Shown: in pieces, positions 22,977 through 32,042 of the stretch
Layout of the letters: every line of letters starts with the position of its first letter
Numbering within the stretch: the first letter of the stretch is position 1
NCBI GenBank assembly: GCA_020059605.1
Contig: JAGVBT010000164.1
Span: 1 to 64,000 of the forward strand
Source of the DNA: Deltaproteobacteria bacterium
GTDB taxonomy: Bacteria > Desulfobacterota > BSN033 > UBA1163
DNA: 64,000 nt
Reading direction: 5' to 3'
Position numbers and translations under genes: made by a program
The notes under the pieces: generated by a model
Databases searched by the model: none
What the model saw: only the letters and a program-made list of their open reading frames with translations
What the model was told of the DNA's origin: nothing

Positions 22977-23387
22977 ATGGATCCGATTTATTTTGGTCTG
23001 ATTGCTTTTGCCTTTACCGCCGGGGTTGTGATCTTTATCATCGTCATGATCGAACTGAAGGGCGCCCTGAAAGAATTGAAAGAATTGATCCGGACCGCCG
23101 AAAAATCAATTAAACCAACCCTGACCGAACTTCAAGGGACTCTTAAAAGTCTTCGGGATTTTACCGACAATATCAATGAGGTGGCGGAGGACCTGAGAGA
23201 TTTTTCAGACTCGCTCAGGGGAGTCAGCGAAAATGTGAGAACGGTGAGTGAGAATGTGAAGCGTGTGAGTTCGATCGTTGGAGATGTGAATTCGCTGGCG
23301 AGGGTTGAGGCCTCAAGCATGAAGGCGGGTGTTAGGGCAGGTTTTCGTGCTTTTCTAAAAAATTTCATGGGGCATGACAGGACTTAG
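22977..23387 (+). CDS. DUF948-like membrane protein
   Basis: 136 residues. One N-terminal membrane span (YFGLIAFAFTAGVVIFIIVM) is followed by a long coiled coil with repeated LRDFTDNINEV, LRDFSDSLRGV and VRTVSENVKRV units. This is typical of DUF948 proteins, which are general-stress or envelope proteins of unknown biochemistry. The ATG at 22977 follows GGGAGGAGAG; the longer ORF is non-coding in its first part. The YtxH-like gene follows by 41 bases. Confidence 0.75.
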   Translation: MDPIYFGLIAFAFTAGVVIFIIVMIELKGALKELKELIRTAEKSIKPTLTELQGTLKSLRDFTDNINEVAEDLRDFSDSLRGVSENVRTVSENVKRVSSIVGDVNSLARVEASSMKAGVRAGFRAFLKNFMGHDRT

Positions 23388-23428
23388 TTTAAAACATAAA
23401 CCATTAAACGGATGAAAGGAGGCAATCG

Positions 23429-23746
23429 ATGAAACATGAAGAAGGAAGTCACTGTGCTGCTCCCTTGATCTTTTCTTTTTTTCTCGGGGGCCTGATCGGA
23501 GCAGGGGTTGCGCTCTTGGTGGCCCCCAAATCTGGGAGGGAGACAAGGGAGAAGATTAAGGAGTTGGCCGGCGAAGCGAAAGGGAAAGCCGAAGAGGTGA
23601 TCGAGCAGGTCAAAGGGAAGGTGACCTCCGCAGTGGAAAAGGGGAAGGAGGTTTTAGAGGAAAAGAAATCGATCGTGACCACGGCGATTGAGGCCGGAAA
23701 AGAGGCCTATGAAAAAGAGAAAGAGAAGCTGGCCAAGGGCCATTAG
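23429..23746 (+). CDS. YtxH-domain protein
   Basis: 105 residues with one N-terminal span (LIFSFFLGGLIGAGVALLVA) followed by the YtxH signature PKSGRETREKIKELAGEAK. The rest is a charged amphipathic helix. These proteins occur beside DUF948 proteins in stress operons. GAAAGGAGGCAATCG precedes the ATG. Its stop overlaps the stop of the convergent peptidase gene by four bases. Confidence 0.85.
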   Translation: MKHEEGSHCAAPLIFSFFLGGLIGAGVALLVAPKSGRETREKIKELAGEAKGKAEEVIEQVKGKVTSAVEKGKEVLEEKKSIVTTAIEAGKEAYEKEKEKLAKGH

Positions 23747-24519
23747 GATTCCTTCGGAAAGAAGAAAGAAGGCGAACGTGTTTTTAAATATTGAATGGCG
23801 GCCAAGATAAACGCACGGAAGAGCTTTTTTGAATAGGGGTCATTCTTCCAAGTTCCTTCAGGATGCCATTGTACGCCGAGGACAAATGTTTTCGAAGGAT
23901 GCTCGACCGCCTCAATGATTTCATCTTTGGCCTGAGCGCTGATGATCAGACCATGAGCCAGCTCTTTAATTGCCTGGTGGTGTTTTCCATTGACCCATAT
24001 TTCCCTTCTTCGGAAAATTCGATGGAGAGAGGTATTTGCCTCGATTTTGATCGAATGGGTATTGACCCCCTTGTCCGCTTTCTGGAGATGGTTGATGCTG
24101 CCTTTGACTTGGGCAGGAATATCCTGATAAAGCGTTCCTCCCTGTGCCACATTTAGGACCTGGATGCCCCGGCAAATGGCCAGGATCGGAAGGTCTCTTT
24201 GGAAGGCAAGTCTTGCGATCTCGATCTCCATCAGGTCGAGACCCTCATCGACCTCTTCCAACCCGGCCAGTGGCTCTTCCCCGTAATTTCTCGGATTGAT
24301 GTCCGGTCCCCCGCTTAGGAGAAGACCGTCCAGGCGGTCAAGAATCGTTCTGAGGGTTTCCCGGGTTTGAGCAACCGGGATGAGGACAGGGGCTCCTCCG
24401 CCGTGTTGAATCGCCTGGCTGTATTCATTGTAGATATAATCCATAAAGTGTCCCGGAGAATAAACTCCCCAGGCACCTCCCACCATTCTTGAACAGGTGA
24501 TTCCGATCAATGGTTTCAT
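23743..24519 (-). CDS. gamma-glutamyl hydrolase-like class I glutaminase (peptidase C26)
   Basis: 258 residues of a class I glutamine amidotransferase-like hydrolase (PuuD type). The nucleophile Cys is in LPILAICRGIQVLNVAQGG. The His and Glu of the triad are in FVLGVQWHPEGTW. The start IGITCSRM is typical. It cuts gamma-glutamyl amide bonds in the cytoplasm. It is the last gene of the peptide-import operon, 12 bases after iadA-like, so imported gamma-glutamyl peptides are likely substrates. Confidence 0.85.
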   Translation of the reverse strand: MKPLIGITCSRMVGGAWGVYSPGHFMDYIYNEYSQAIQHGGGAPVLIPVAQTRETLRTILDRLDGLLLSGGPDINPRNYGEEPLAGLEEVDEGLDLMEIEIARLAFQRDLPILAICRGIQVLNVAQGGTLYQDIPAQVKGSINHLQKADKGVNTHSIKIEANTSLHRIFRRREIWVNGKHHQAIKELAHGLIISAQAKDEIIEAVEHPSKTFVLGVQWHPEGTWKNDPYSKKLFRAFILAAIQYLKTRSPSFFFPKES

Positions 24520-24531
24520 CCGTCTCTGTCC

Positions 24532-25692
24532 TCACTCTTCAAACGTTCCCTTGACCAGGACCGTTCCCTGGTGAAGCATTATCTGCCCCTTGGCGATGAC
24601 GGTTTCAATTTCAAGATCCTTGTTCAAAATTAACAGATCCGCATCTTTCCCTTCTTCAATCCTCCCTTTGGAGCCATCAATCCCGGCTCTTTTCGCCGGG
24701 TTGGAGGTCACCATTTTTAGAACCTGTTCGAGGGGAAAACCCCCCTTCACCAGGTCCTTGCATTCGGAATGGAGGTGTCGGATATCTCCAACCGCCAGTT
24801 TAACCATCTCCCCTTTTTCATTGAAGACGGGCATCGAACCGTTTGAATCGGAACTCAGAGTGATCTGTTCGGCATGGACTCCTCCATCGAAGGCCGTTTG
24901 CAAAGCCCTGGCGGTTGTCAACGGGAATTGTAACTCCTGTCCCCTCACTGTAAAATCGATATTCCCTCCCATCCCGGCAAACTGGATGGACTGCTCCAGG
25001 AGGGAAGGAGTCCGGGTCAGGTGGGTGGGGAGAAACTGGCGGATGGGGATCTCTGTCTCTTTTACGATCCGGATGATGGGATCAAGCATTCTTTTGCCGC
25101 TTCCCAGATGAAGATGGACCAGCCCTGCTTTTCCACCGATCATTCCTCCCACGCGCGCTTCGGCCGCCACACGACAGAGCTCTTCAAAACTGGGCTGGGA
25201 GGACCGATGGTCGGAAACGGCAATCTCTCCCACTCCTATCACCTTAGGGATGAGAGCGATATCCCTTCTGATGTTTCCCGTAATCGTTGCCATTGGAAAT
25301 TGATAGGAGCCAGAGTAGATATAGGTCGAGATTCCTTCTTCGTCCAGTTGCATCGCCTTGGCCAAGAGGGTTTCAGGCCTCCGGGAGACATCGTCCGTAC
25401 CGAGGCAGCCGACGACGGTCGTCACCCCTGCCTGTATGATCTTGGAGAGGGTGATTTCCGGTGTCCTCGTGCGGGGCCCCCCTTCCCCACCGCCTCCAAG
25501 GAGATGGACGTGAAGATCGATCAAACCCGGCGTGACGATCTTTCCGGAGGCGGAGATCACCCGTACATCAAATGCTTCCGGAAGGTCCATGTTCGTGGAG
25601 ATCCTGGCAATCGTTCTCTCGAAGATGAGGATGTCCTGGGTTCCCTTTTTTTCAGGGCCATAAAGAGATCCCCCCTTGATTAATGTAAACAT
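24532..25692 (-). CDS. iadA: beta-aspartyl peptidase (isoaspartyl dipeptidase)
   Basis: 386 residues of the amidohydrolase family. The metal ligands are seen in VTPGLIDLHVHLLGGGGEGG, with the GGGGEGGPRTRTPE signature of IadA. The SDSNGSMPVFN segment contributes the active-site Asp. It removes N-terminal isoaspartate from dipeptides, which arise from aged proteins. AAGGAGAAGATCG precedes the ATG. It is placed between the oligopeptide ABC transporter and the glutaminase, which fits peptide scavenging. Confidence 0.88.
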   Translation of the reverse strand: MFTLIKGGSLYGPEKKGTQDILIFERTIARISTNMDLPEAFDVRVISASGKIVTPGLIDLHVHLLGGGGEGGPRTRTPEITLSKIIQAGVTTVVGCLGTDDVSRRPETLLAKAMQLDEEGISTYIYSGSYQFPMATITGNIRRDIALIPKVIGVGEIAVSDHRSSQPSFEELCRVAAEARVGGMIGGKAGLVHLHLGSGKRMLDPIIRIVKETEIPIRQFLPTHLTRTPSLLEQSIQFAGMGGNIDFTVRGQELQFPLTTARALQTAFDGGVHAEQITLSSDSNGSMPVFNEKGEMVKLAVGDIRHLHSECKDLVKGGFPLEQVLKMVTSNPAKRAGIDGSKGRIEEGKDADLLILNKDLEIETVIAKGQIMLHQGTVLVKGTFEE

Positions 25693-25787
25693 CGATCTTC
25701 TCCTTAATAGATAGGTTTCGAGTGCTCAAGGATTCGAGGGTTCAAGTCATGATCTTCTGAGATCATCATGTGACCCCTTGGTTACTT

Positions 25788-26756
25788 TCATGATGAATAG
25801 AGGTGGCAGGCGACCCACCGATCGCCCTCCACCTGATGGAAAAAAGGATCCTCCTCGAGACATTTCGGGAGAACATACCGGCATCTTGTATGAAACCGGC
25901 ACCCCGAAGGAGGGTTGATAGGACTGGGGACATCTCCCTCGAGGATAACTTCGACTCTCTTCCTTTTTGGATCGAGGGAGGGGACGGCAGCTAAAAGGGC
26001 TTTGGTATAGGGGTGAACCGGAGATTGAAACAGTGCCTTTTTTTGTGCCATCTCCACGACCTTTCCCAGATACATCACCGCAACTCGGTCACTGATATGG
26101 CGAATGACGCTGATATTGTGCGAAATGAAAAGGTAGGTCAGCCCCAGCTCTCTCTGGAGCTGTTTCATCAGGTTCAAGATCTGGGCCTGAACGGAGACGT
26201 CCAGGGCAGAGGTGGGTTCATCGGCGACGATCAGCCTGGGTTCAGTGGCCAGCGCCCTGGCGATTCCAATCCGCTGCCGTTGTCCTCCGGAAAATTCGTG
26301 AGGATATCGGCTGAGATGTGCTTTCATGAGTCCCACGGACTGAAGGAGTTGACAGACCTTTTCATCCCGCTGGGATCGTTCCACCAGGCCATGGATTTCC
26401 ATCGGCCTTCCAACGATTTCACTGACCGTCATACGGGGATTGAGAGAGGCAAAGGGGTCCTGAAAAATGATCTGAAAGGCACGTCTCAAGGGACGGATTC
26501 CTTTTTTATCCAGATGAGCGAGGTCCTTTCCCTCAAAGAGGATTTTCCCGTCGGAAGGTTCAATGAGTTTTAGGATGAGCCTTCCGACCGTTGTCTTTCC
26601 ACATCCCGACTCTCCCACCAGGCCCAGGGTTTCCCCCTGACGAATCACAAAGTCGACCCCGTCCACCGCACGGACAAAGGTTTTTTCCTTCCGCCATCCA
26701 CGGGCGACCGGAAAATATTTTTTAAGATGCTTTACGTTGAGGAGAGGGTTATCCAT
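25788..26756 (-). CDS. peptide ABC transporter ATPase, OppF/DppF type
   Basis: 322 residues. Walker [17 protein letters not shown], signature [15 protein letters not shown], Walker [15 protein letters not shown]. The C-terminal [15 protein letters not shown] carries the Cys-rich oligopeptide ABC tail. ATG at 26756 overlaps the upstream gene end by eight bases; the ORF-track start is too early. Second of two ATPases. Confidence 0.9.
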   Translation of the reverse strand: MDNPLLNVKHLKKYFPVARGWRKEKTFVRAVDGVDFVIRQGETLGLVGESGCGKTTVGRLILKLIEPSDGKILFEGKDLAHLDKKGIRPLRRAFQIIFQDPFASLNPRMTVSEIVGRPMEIHGLVERSQRDEKVCQLLQSVGLMKAHLSRYPHEFSGGQRQRIGIARALATEPRLIVADEPTSALDVSVQAQILNLMKQLQRELGLTYLFISHNISVIRHISDRVAVMYLGKVVEMAQKKALFQSPVHPYTKALLAAVPSLDPKRKRVEVILEGDVPSPINPPSGCRFHTRCRYVLPKCLEEDPFFHQVEGDRWVACHLYSS

Positions 26757-27744
26757 CGGTTTCTCCCTTGCTGTAGAGATAACAGGAAGCAAGATGCCCG
26801 GGGGAGATCTGAAAAAGAGGGGGAGTCGATTGATCGCAGGGCGCAAAACGATAAGGACATCGAGGATGGAATTTACACCCCGGGGGGAGTTGGCTCAGGT
26901 CAGGGACCATTCCTGGAATAACGGACAACGTTTCCCTTTCCTGATCCACGCGCGGGATGGCTCCCCAGAGCCCCTGGGTATAAGGGTGTCCGGGGCTTTC
27001 GAAGATTTCTTCAACCCCGGCCTCCTCGACGATCGATCCTGCATACATGACGGCAACCCGATCGCACATTTCAGCGATCACCCCCAGATCGTGGGTGATC
27101 AGGAGAATCGATGTTTGCAATTCGTTCTTCATCTCCTTGATGATTCTGAGAATCTGCGCCTGAATGGTGACATCCAGGGCGGTGGTGGGCTCATCGGCAA
27201 TCAGGAGCAGGGGGTGGCAGGAGAGTTCCATGGCGATCATCACCCTCTGTCGCATCCCCCCGCTTAACTGGTGTGGATATTGGTTCATGACCCTGTCAGC
27301 ATCCGGAATATGGACCCGTTGAAGCATCTCAAGGACCTTCCGGGAGGCACGGGATCGATCCAGGCGTTGGTGAAGCACGATCACCTCCACCATTTGATCC
27401 CCGATTCGAAACACGGGATTAAGGGAGGTCATCGGCTCCTGAAAGATCATCGAGATTTCTTTTCCCCGGATGGACCGCATTTCATCTTCGTCCAAATGGA
27501 GCAGATCCTTTCCCTTAAAATGGATTTCCCCTCCGATGATCTTACCGGGTGGGAATGGGATGAGCCGTAGAATCGAAAGAGCGGTGACCGATTTTCCACA
27601 CCCCGTCTCTCCTACCAGTCCAAAAACTTCTCCTTCCTCGATCTGGAAACTCACCCCATCGAGAGCCCGGATCACCCGGCCCGCCGAAAAGAAATGGGTC
27701 TTTAGGTTCTTTATACGAAGAAGTGTCCCCATAGGATTGTCCAT
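26749..27744 (-). CDS. peptide ABC transporter ATPase, OppD/DppD type
   Basis: 331 residues. Walker A GLVGETGCGKSVTALSIL, signature LSGGMRQRVMIAMEL, Walker B LLIADEPTTALDVTI, and a Cys-rich C-terminal CKFHPRCPYRFAPC. Works with the next ATPase on the inner face of the membrane. A 126-base gap separates it from the dppC-like gene; no terminator was recognised there. Confidence 0.9.
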   Translation of the reverse strand: MDNPMGTLLRIKNLKTHFFSAGRVIRALDGVSFQIEEGEVFGLVGETGCGKSVTALSILRLIPFPPGKIIGGEIHFKGKDLLHLDEDEMRSIRGKEISMIFQEPMTSLNPVFRIGDQMVEVIVLHQRLDRSRASRKVLEMLQRVHIPDADRVMNQYPHQLSGGMRQRVMIAMELSCHPLLLIADEPTTALDVTIQAQILRIIKEMKNELQTSILLITHDLGVIAEMCDRVAVMYAGSIVEEAGVEEIFESPGHPYTQGLWGAIPRVDQERETLSVIPGMVPDLSQLPPGCKFHPRCPYRFAPCDQSTPPLFQISPGHLASCYLYSKGETDG

Positions 27745-27870
27745 CTGACTTCATTGAAAAATTGCATGACACCTATCTGGAGCGTTGTAACCCAAAGAAA
27801 AGAGTGTCAGGACATGCGAAGTTTCAAACATTTCTTATCCGCATTAGGCATTCCTCCATTCGTGATTGGA

Positions 27871-28737
27871 TCAATCTCTGAGCCTTGGATCAAGGGAATC
27901 CCTCAAGCCATCCCCGAAAAGGTTAAAGCCCATCACGACCAGCATGATCGCCAGTCCCGGGGCGGTGGCCACGTGAGGAGCGGTGATCATGTAGGCTCTC
28001 GCGGTAGAAAGCATGGCCCCCCATTCCGGAGTGGGAGGCTGTACCCCGAGCCCCAGGAAGCTAAGGCCTGAAGCCGTGAGAAGAACGGTGGCCATCCGGA
28101 GAGTGGTCTGGATAATCATGGGAGCCATGGAGTTCGGCAGGAGATAACGGAAAAGGATGTTAAAATCATTTTCCCCCACAGCGCGGGCTGCCTCGACAAA
28201 CTCCTTTTCTTTTAAAGAAAGGATCGATCCCCGGACAATCCTCGCAAACTGGGGAATGGAATAGATCCCCGCGGCCAGCATCAAGTTGGTCAGGCCGGGA
28301 CCCAGGACGGCAATGATCGAGATGGCTAAAAAGATCCCCGGAAAGGCGAGGAGAATGTCCATCAACCTCATGATCAGGTTATCGAATTTCCCTCCGTAAT
28401 AACCTCCGACCATGCCGAGGAGCGTTCCGATGACAAGGGCAATCAATACGGCCACCACCTGGATCTGGAGGGAGATGCGGGCTCCATAGATAACCCGGCT
28501 GAGTTGGTCCCTTCCAAGAGGATCGGTCCCCAGGGGGTGTTCCCGGCAGGGAGGTTTCAATCGTTTCGTCAGGTCCCCTTCATTGGGCGGGTAAGGAGAG
28601 ATGACAGGAGCAAGGATGGCGACGAAAAAAAAGAGAAAAACGATCAACCCTCCGATGACGGCTGCACGGTTGCGTTTGAGTCTCCGCCAGACTTCTCTGG
28701 TCTGCCCGGTGGTTTTCATTGTTTTTGCTTCATTCAT
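27871..28737 (-). CDS. peptide ABC transporter permease, OppC/DppC type
   Basis: 288 residues. One N-terminal span (AVIGGLIVFLFFFVAILAPV), a periplasmic domain with HPLGTDPLGRDQLSRVIYGAR, then the EAA loop EAARAVGENDFNILFRYLLPN. It ends with ARDSLDPRLRD-like NLFGDGLRDSLDPRLRD, the usual OppC tail. It overlaps the dppB-like gene by eight bases. Confidence 0.92.
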   Translation of the reverse strand: MNEAKTMKTTGQTREVWRRLKRNRAAVIGGLIVFLFFFVAILAPVISPYPPNEGDLTKRLKPPCREHPLGTDPLGRDQLSRVIYGARISLQIQVVAVLIALVIGTLLGMVGGYYGGKFDNLIMRLMDILLAFPGIFLAISIIAVLGPGLTNLMLAAGIYSIPQFARIVRGSILSLKEKEFVEAARAVGENDFNILFRYLLPNSMAPMIIQTTLRMATVLLTASGLSFLGLGVQPPTPEWGAMLSTARAYMITAPHVATAPGLAIMLVVMGFNLFGDGLRDSLDPRLRD

Positions 28738-29650
28738 ATCTTATCTTGGGGTCAAAAAAAGCATAGGCGATATCGGTCAAAAGATTGACCAGTACAAAAG
28801 TCGTTGCAACCAGAAGCATAGAGCCCTGGACCACAGGGTAATCCCGCTGGAAGATTCCTTCCACCATCAGCCTTCCCACCCCGGGTAATGAAAAGACCGT
28901 TTCGGTCAATACCGCTCCACCGAGCATGTATCCGAATTCGAGACCGAAGACAGTGATGACAGGAATCATGGCATTCTTCAGGGCGTGTTTATAAATGATG
29001 ATGAACTCGCGAAGGCCATTGGCCCGTGCCGTTCGAATATAATCCTGCCGGATAACCTCCAACATGGAAGCCCGGGTCATGCGGGCAATGACCGCGGATG
29101 AAGCCGCTCCCAGGGCGATGGCGGGAAGGATGAGGTGCAGGGCTGTTCCCTTCCCTCCGGCGGGGAACCACCTCAGATGAACGGAAAATACGAGCATGAG
29201 GAGCAAGCCAAACCAGAAGATTGGCATCGAAACACCGAAGAGGGCCCCGATCATGCTCATGTTGTCAAAGAATGAATATTGTTTGGTTGCAGAGATGACT
29301 CCTGCGACTAAGCCGATCAGGCCTGCGATCAGGATGGAGAGGAAAGAGAGCTGGAGGGTAAAGAGGAATCGCTCCTTCAGAAGTTTGATGACCGGTTGCC
29401 GATTCCGGATGGAAATTCCAAAATCCAACCGGACGACGTGGGAGATGAAATGAAAATATTGAATGTAAAGGGGCTGATCTAACCCGTATTCCTTGCGCAG
29501 GGCCTGGATGAATTCCGGATTGGCTTCCTCTCCTGCCAGCAATTCGGCCGGGTCTCCGGGCACCATGTGGAGGAGTGAAAAGGAGACCAAAGAAACTCCT
29601 AAAAGGACAGGCAGAAGCATGAGGACTCTTTTCAGGATATAACGTCCCAT
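28730..29650 (-). CDS. peptide ABC transporter permease, OppB/DppB type
   Basis: 306 residues. The start YILKRVLMLLPVLLGVSLVS is typical of OppB, with HMVPGDPAELLAG after it. The EAA motif RTARANGLREFIIIYKHALKN is intact. The ATG at 29650 (MGRYILKR) is chosen; a TTG at 29668 is in frame but has its SD too close. Confidence 0.92.
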   Translation of the reverse strand: MGRYILKRVLMLLPVLLGVSLVSFSLLHMVPGDPAELLAGEEANPEFIQALRKEYGLDQPLYIQYFHFISHVVRLDFGISIRNRQPVIKLLKERFLFTLQLSFLSILIAGLIGLVAGVISATKQYSFFDNMSMIGALFGVSMPIFWFGLLLMLVFSVHLRWFPAGGKGTALHLILPAIALGAASSAVIARMTRASMLEVIRQDYIRTARANGLREFIIIYKHALKNAMIPVITVFGLEFGYMLGGAVLTETVFSLPGVGRLMVEGIFQRDYPVVQGSMLLVATTFVLVNLLTDIAYAFFDPKIRYE

Positions 29651-29770
29651 CTTGATGGTACTTTCCAATCCCCTTGAATTGCGTCAGTTGCTCTCGAGTA
29701 TAAAGGAAAGGGCGACCAATCCTGTGTTCAGTCGCCCTCCGATGAAATCTTTCCCACTGAGGGATAAACC

Positions 29771-31318
29771 TCATTTCTCAAGATAGGTTTGATGATCAAA
29801 GTAGGTCAGTTCCAGCGGCGAGTTGATCACGCCGTGGAGCTTTTTACTCATGCCGATCGTCTCCTTTGTCACCAGAATGAAGATGGAAGGGGCTTCCCTG
29901 ATCAACAATTCCTGAGCGTCCTTCAGATATTTATCCATCTCGGCTTTGTTCGTCGCCCGTGTAAATTTGGCGACCAGCTCGTCGAACTCTTTATTTGAAT
30001 AGAAGCTTCGATTATTTCCCTTTGGAACCCATTGCTCGGTCGTAAAAAGAGGATAGAGGATCCAGCGTGCCTCTGCCGTGGAGGGGGCCCATCCCAGCAG
30101 GAAGAGTTCGGATTCATTTTCTTCGGGGGGTTTACGGGTGGCGGCCAAATAGGCCGCCCATTCCATGGTGTCAAGCGTGCAGTCGATGCCTACTTTTTTT
30201 AACTGCTGTTGAACCACCTGGGCCATTTCGAAGTCTTTGGGATAACGGCCCTGGGGACTCCAGAGCTTGGCCTTGAAACCGTTGGGATAGCCCGCTTCCG
30301 CAAGAAGTTTTTTAGCCTTTTCCGGATCATAAGGGTAACCCTGAACCTGAACATGGCCGGTGGTGAGGGGAGCAACAATCCCCGAGCTGACCAATGCTCG
30401 TCCCTGGTAGATGTTTTTTACAATGGCCTCTTTATCCACCGCGTAATTGAGTGCCTGCCTGACCCGGATATCCGTGAAAGGCTTTTTAAAGCAATTGATT
30501 CCGATATATAACACGCGAAGGGTTTCCGTTGAATCGAGTTTGATCTTTGCGTCTTTTTCGAGCCTGGGGACATCCTCCGGGGGAATTCGAACGATCAGGT
30601 GAGCATCCCCTGACTGAAGCATCATGACCCGTGTGCTGTCTTCCTTGACGGTCTTGATGATGATCTTATCCAGATTGGGTTTTCCTCCCCAGTAATCGTC
30701 ATTGCGAATAAGCGTGATGTGATCCCCGTGAACCCATTCGACAAACTTGAACGGGCCTGTGCCTACGGGTTTGCGCGCGATATCTTTTCCGTATGTCTTC
30801 AAAGCTGTTGGGCTGATAATTCCCGACGCACTATGGGCCAGGTTGTTGAGGAAAAAGGCAAAGGGAGTTTTTAAATGGATCTTGATGGTGAAGTCATCCA
30901 CTATTTCGACGGAGTTTACGAAAGGAACATAGAGGCCCGCCCGGGATGGCTTCTCCGGTCCAATCATCCTTTCAATAAAAACCTTGACCGACTCGGCATG
31001 GAAAGGCGTGCCGTCGTGAAACTTCACTCCCTTTCTCAGAAAAAAAGTCCAGGTCATCCCGTCCTTTGACTGTTCCCACCGGGTTGCCAGGCCAGGAACA
31101 ATTCTCAGTTTTTCGTCAAATTTAACAAGGTTCTCATACATCATCCGGTTCACCGCTTCCGAGGGGTTGCTCTCTGCGTTGGCCGGATCGAGACGGTCTG
31201 GATCCGCACCGGCGGCATAGGTCACGGTTCCTCCGGATACCCTGGCCAGGCCGGAGGCTGGGAAAATGAGCAGACATGAGATGAGGATCAAAAGAAATAA
31301 GTTGAAAAATCGTTTCAT
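29771..31318 (-). CDS. peptide-binding protein of the ABC transporter (SBP family 5)
   Basis: 515 residues with a signal peptide (KRFFNLFLLILISCLLIFPA). The family 5 signature is present in RLDPANAESNPSEAVNRMMYE and ARKPVGTGPFKFVEW. The ATG at 31318 lies six bases behind AAGGAGG. It is the first gene of the operon dppA-B-C-D-F-iadA-puuD-like and binds the imported peptide in the periplasm. Confidence 0.92.
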   Translation of the reverse strand: MKRFFNLFLLILISCLLIFPASGLARVSGGTVTYAAGADPDRLDPANAESNPSEAVNRMMYENLVKFDEKLRIVPGLATRWEQSKDGMTWTFFLRKGVKFHDGTPFHAESVKVFIERMIGPEKPSRAGLYVPFVNSVEIVDDFTIKIHLKTPFAFFLNNLAHSASGIISPTALKTYGKDIARKPVGTGPFKFVEWVHGDHITLIRNDDYWGGKPNLDKIIIKTVKEDSTRVMMLQSGDAHLIVRIPPEDVPRLEKDAKIKLDSTETLRVLYIGINCFKKPFTDIRVRQALNYAVDKEAIVKNIYQGRALVSSGIVAPLTTGHVQVQGYPYDPEKAKKLLAEAGYPNGFKAKLWSPQGRYPKDFEMAQVVQQQLKKVGIDCTLDTMEWAAYLAATRKPPEENESELFLLGWAPSTAEARWILYPLFTTEQWVPKGNNRSFYSNKEFDELVAKFTRATNKAEMDKYLKDAQELLIREAPSIFILVTKETIGMSKKLHGVINSPLELTYFDHQTYLEK

Positions 31319-31606
31319 AAAAAACCTCCTTTCTTTTCTTCCTTCCATAAAAGAAGGAAAATGAAATTTTCTTAACCCATTCGACGGCGCCTAATCCTGT
31401 CTTTTTAGGACAGGAGATTTCTCTTTCAGCACAATTATTATCATAAAACTCTTCTCTTGACAATCAAAAAATATGATAAGATCCTAAAAAGGAAAAAAGA
31501 AAATGTTACTTTAAATAATGGTTCAATGGCGAATTAAATCGGCCGGTTACGGAACGTCGAAACGGCTGAATTTTCTAACGGGGCCTACAAGATCATCATC
31601 AATCCA

Positions 31607-31870
31607 CTATTTTTTCAGGGTGGCCAGGGTGGCTCCCCATGAACCGGCTTCCGGGGGAGCCTCCTTAAAAGTTTCAACCAGCGGGCTCTTTTCGAGAAAG
31701 GAGTGAACGATCTTTCGTTGCACTCCTTTTCCTTTTCCGTGGATGATTCGGACGTCTTGAAACCCTTTCTTCCGGCATTCCTCGAGGTAATCCTCTAAGA
31801 GAGAGGGAATCTCTTTGGGAGAAAAGGTGTGGAGGTCAATCCAGTCTTCAATGGGAATTCTGACAACCAT
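31607..31870 (-). CDS. Smr-domain protein, 87 aa
   Basis: An Smr domain alone. DWIDLHTFSPKEIPSLLEDY gives the DLHG-like motif (LHTF), and VRIIHGKGKGVQRKIVHSFL gives the H-G-x-G motif. Stand-alone Smr proteins nick nucleic acids or act in translation quality control. The LDLHG motif is changed here to DLHTF, so activity is uncertain. Confidence 0.8.
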   Translation of the reverse strand: MVVRIPIEDWIDLHTFSPKEIPSLLEDYLEECRKKGFQDVRIIHGKGKGVQRKIVHSFLEKSPLVETFKEAPPEAGSWGATLATLKK

Positions 31871-32042
31871 AAATTAAAGCGCGGATGATTCTCCCTCGCA
31901 GTTCTATTCATTTATCTTCTAAATCCACATCCTCCCTTTCATATCATATCTCTCTATCCTCTTTCAAGGAGAAAATGTCTTTTGACAGGGAGAGGAATTC
32001 TTGTTAAAAAGAATTGATACTTTTTGAAGAGTGAGGTGATCG

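Noticed and set aside
25021-25683. Plus-strand ORF of 220 aa over iadA
   Set aside because: The opposite strand encodes a complete IadA with motifs; this frame has none.
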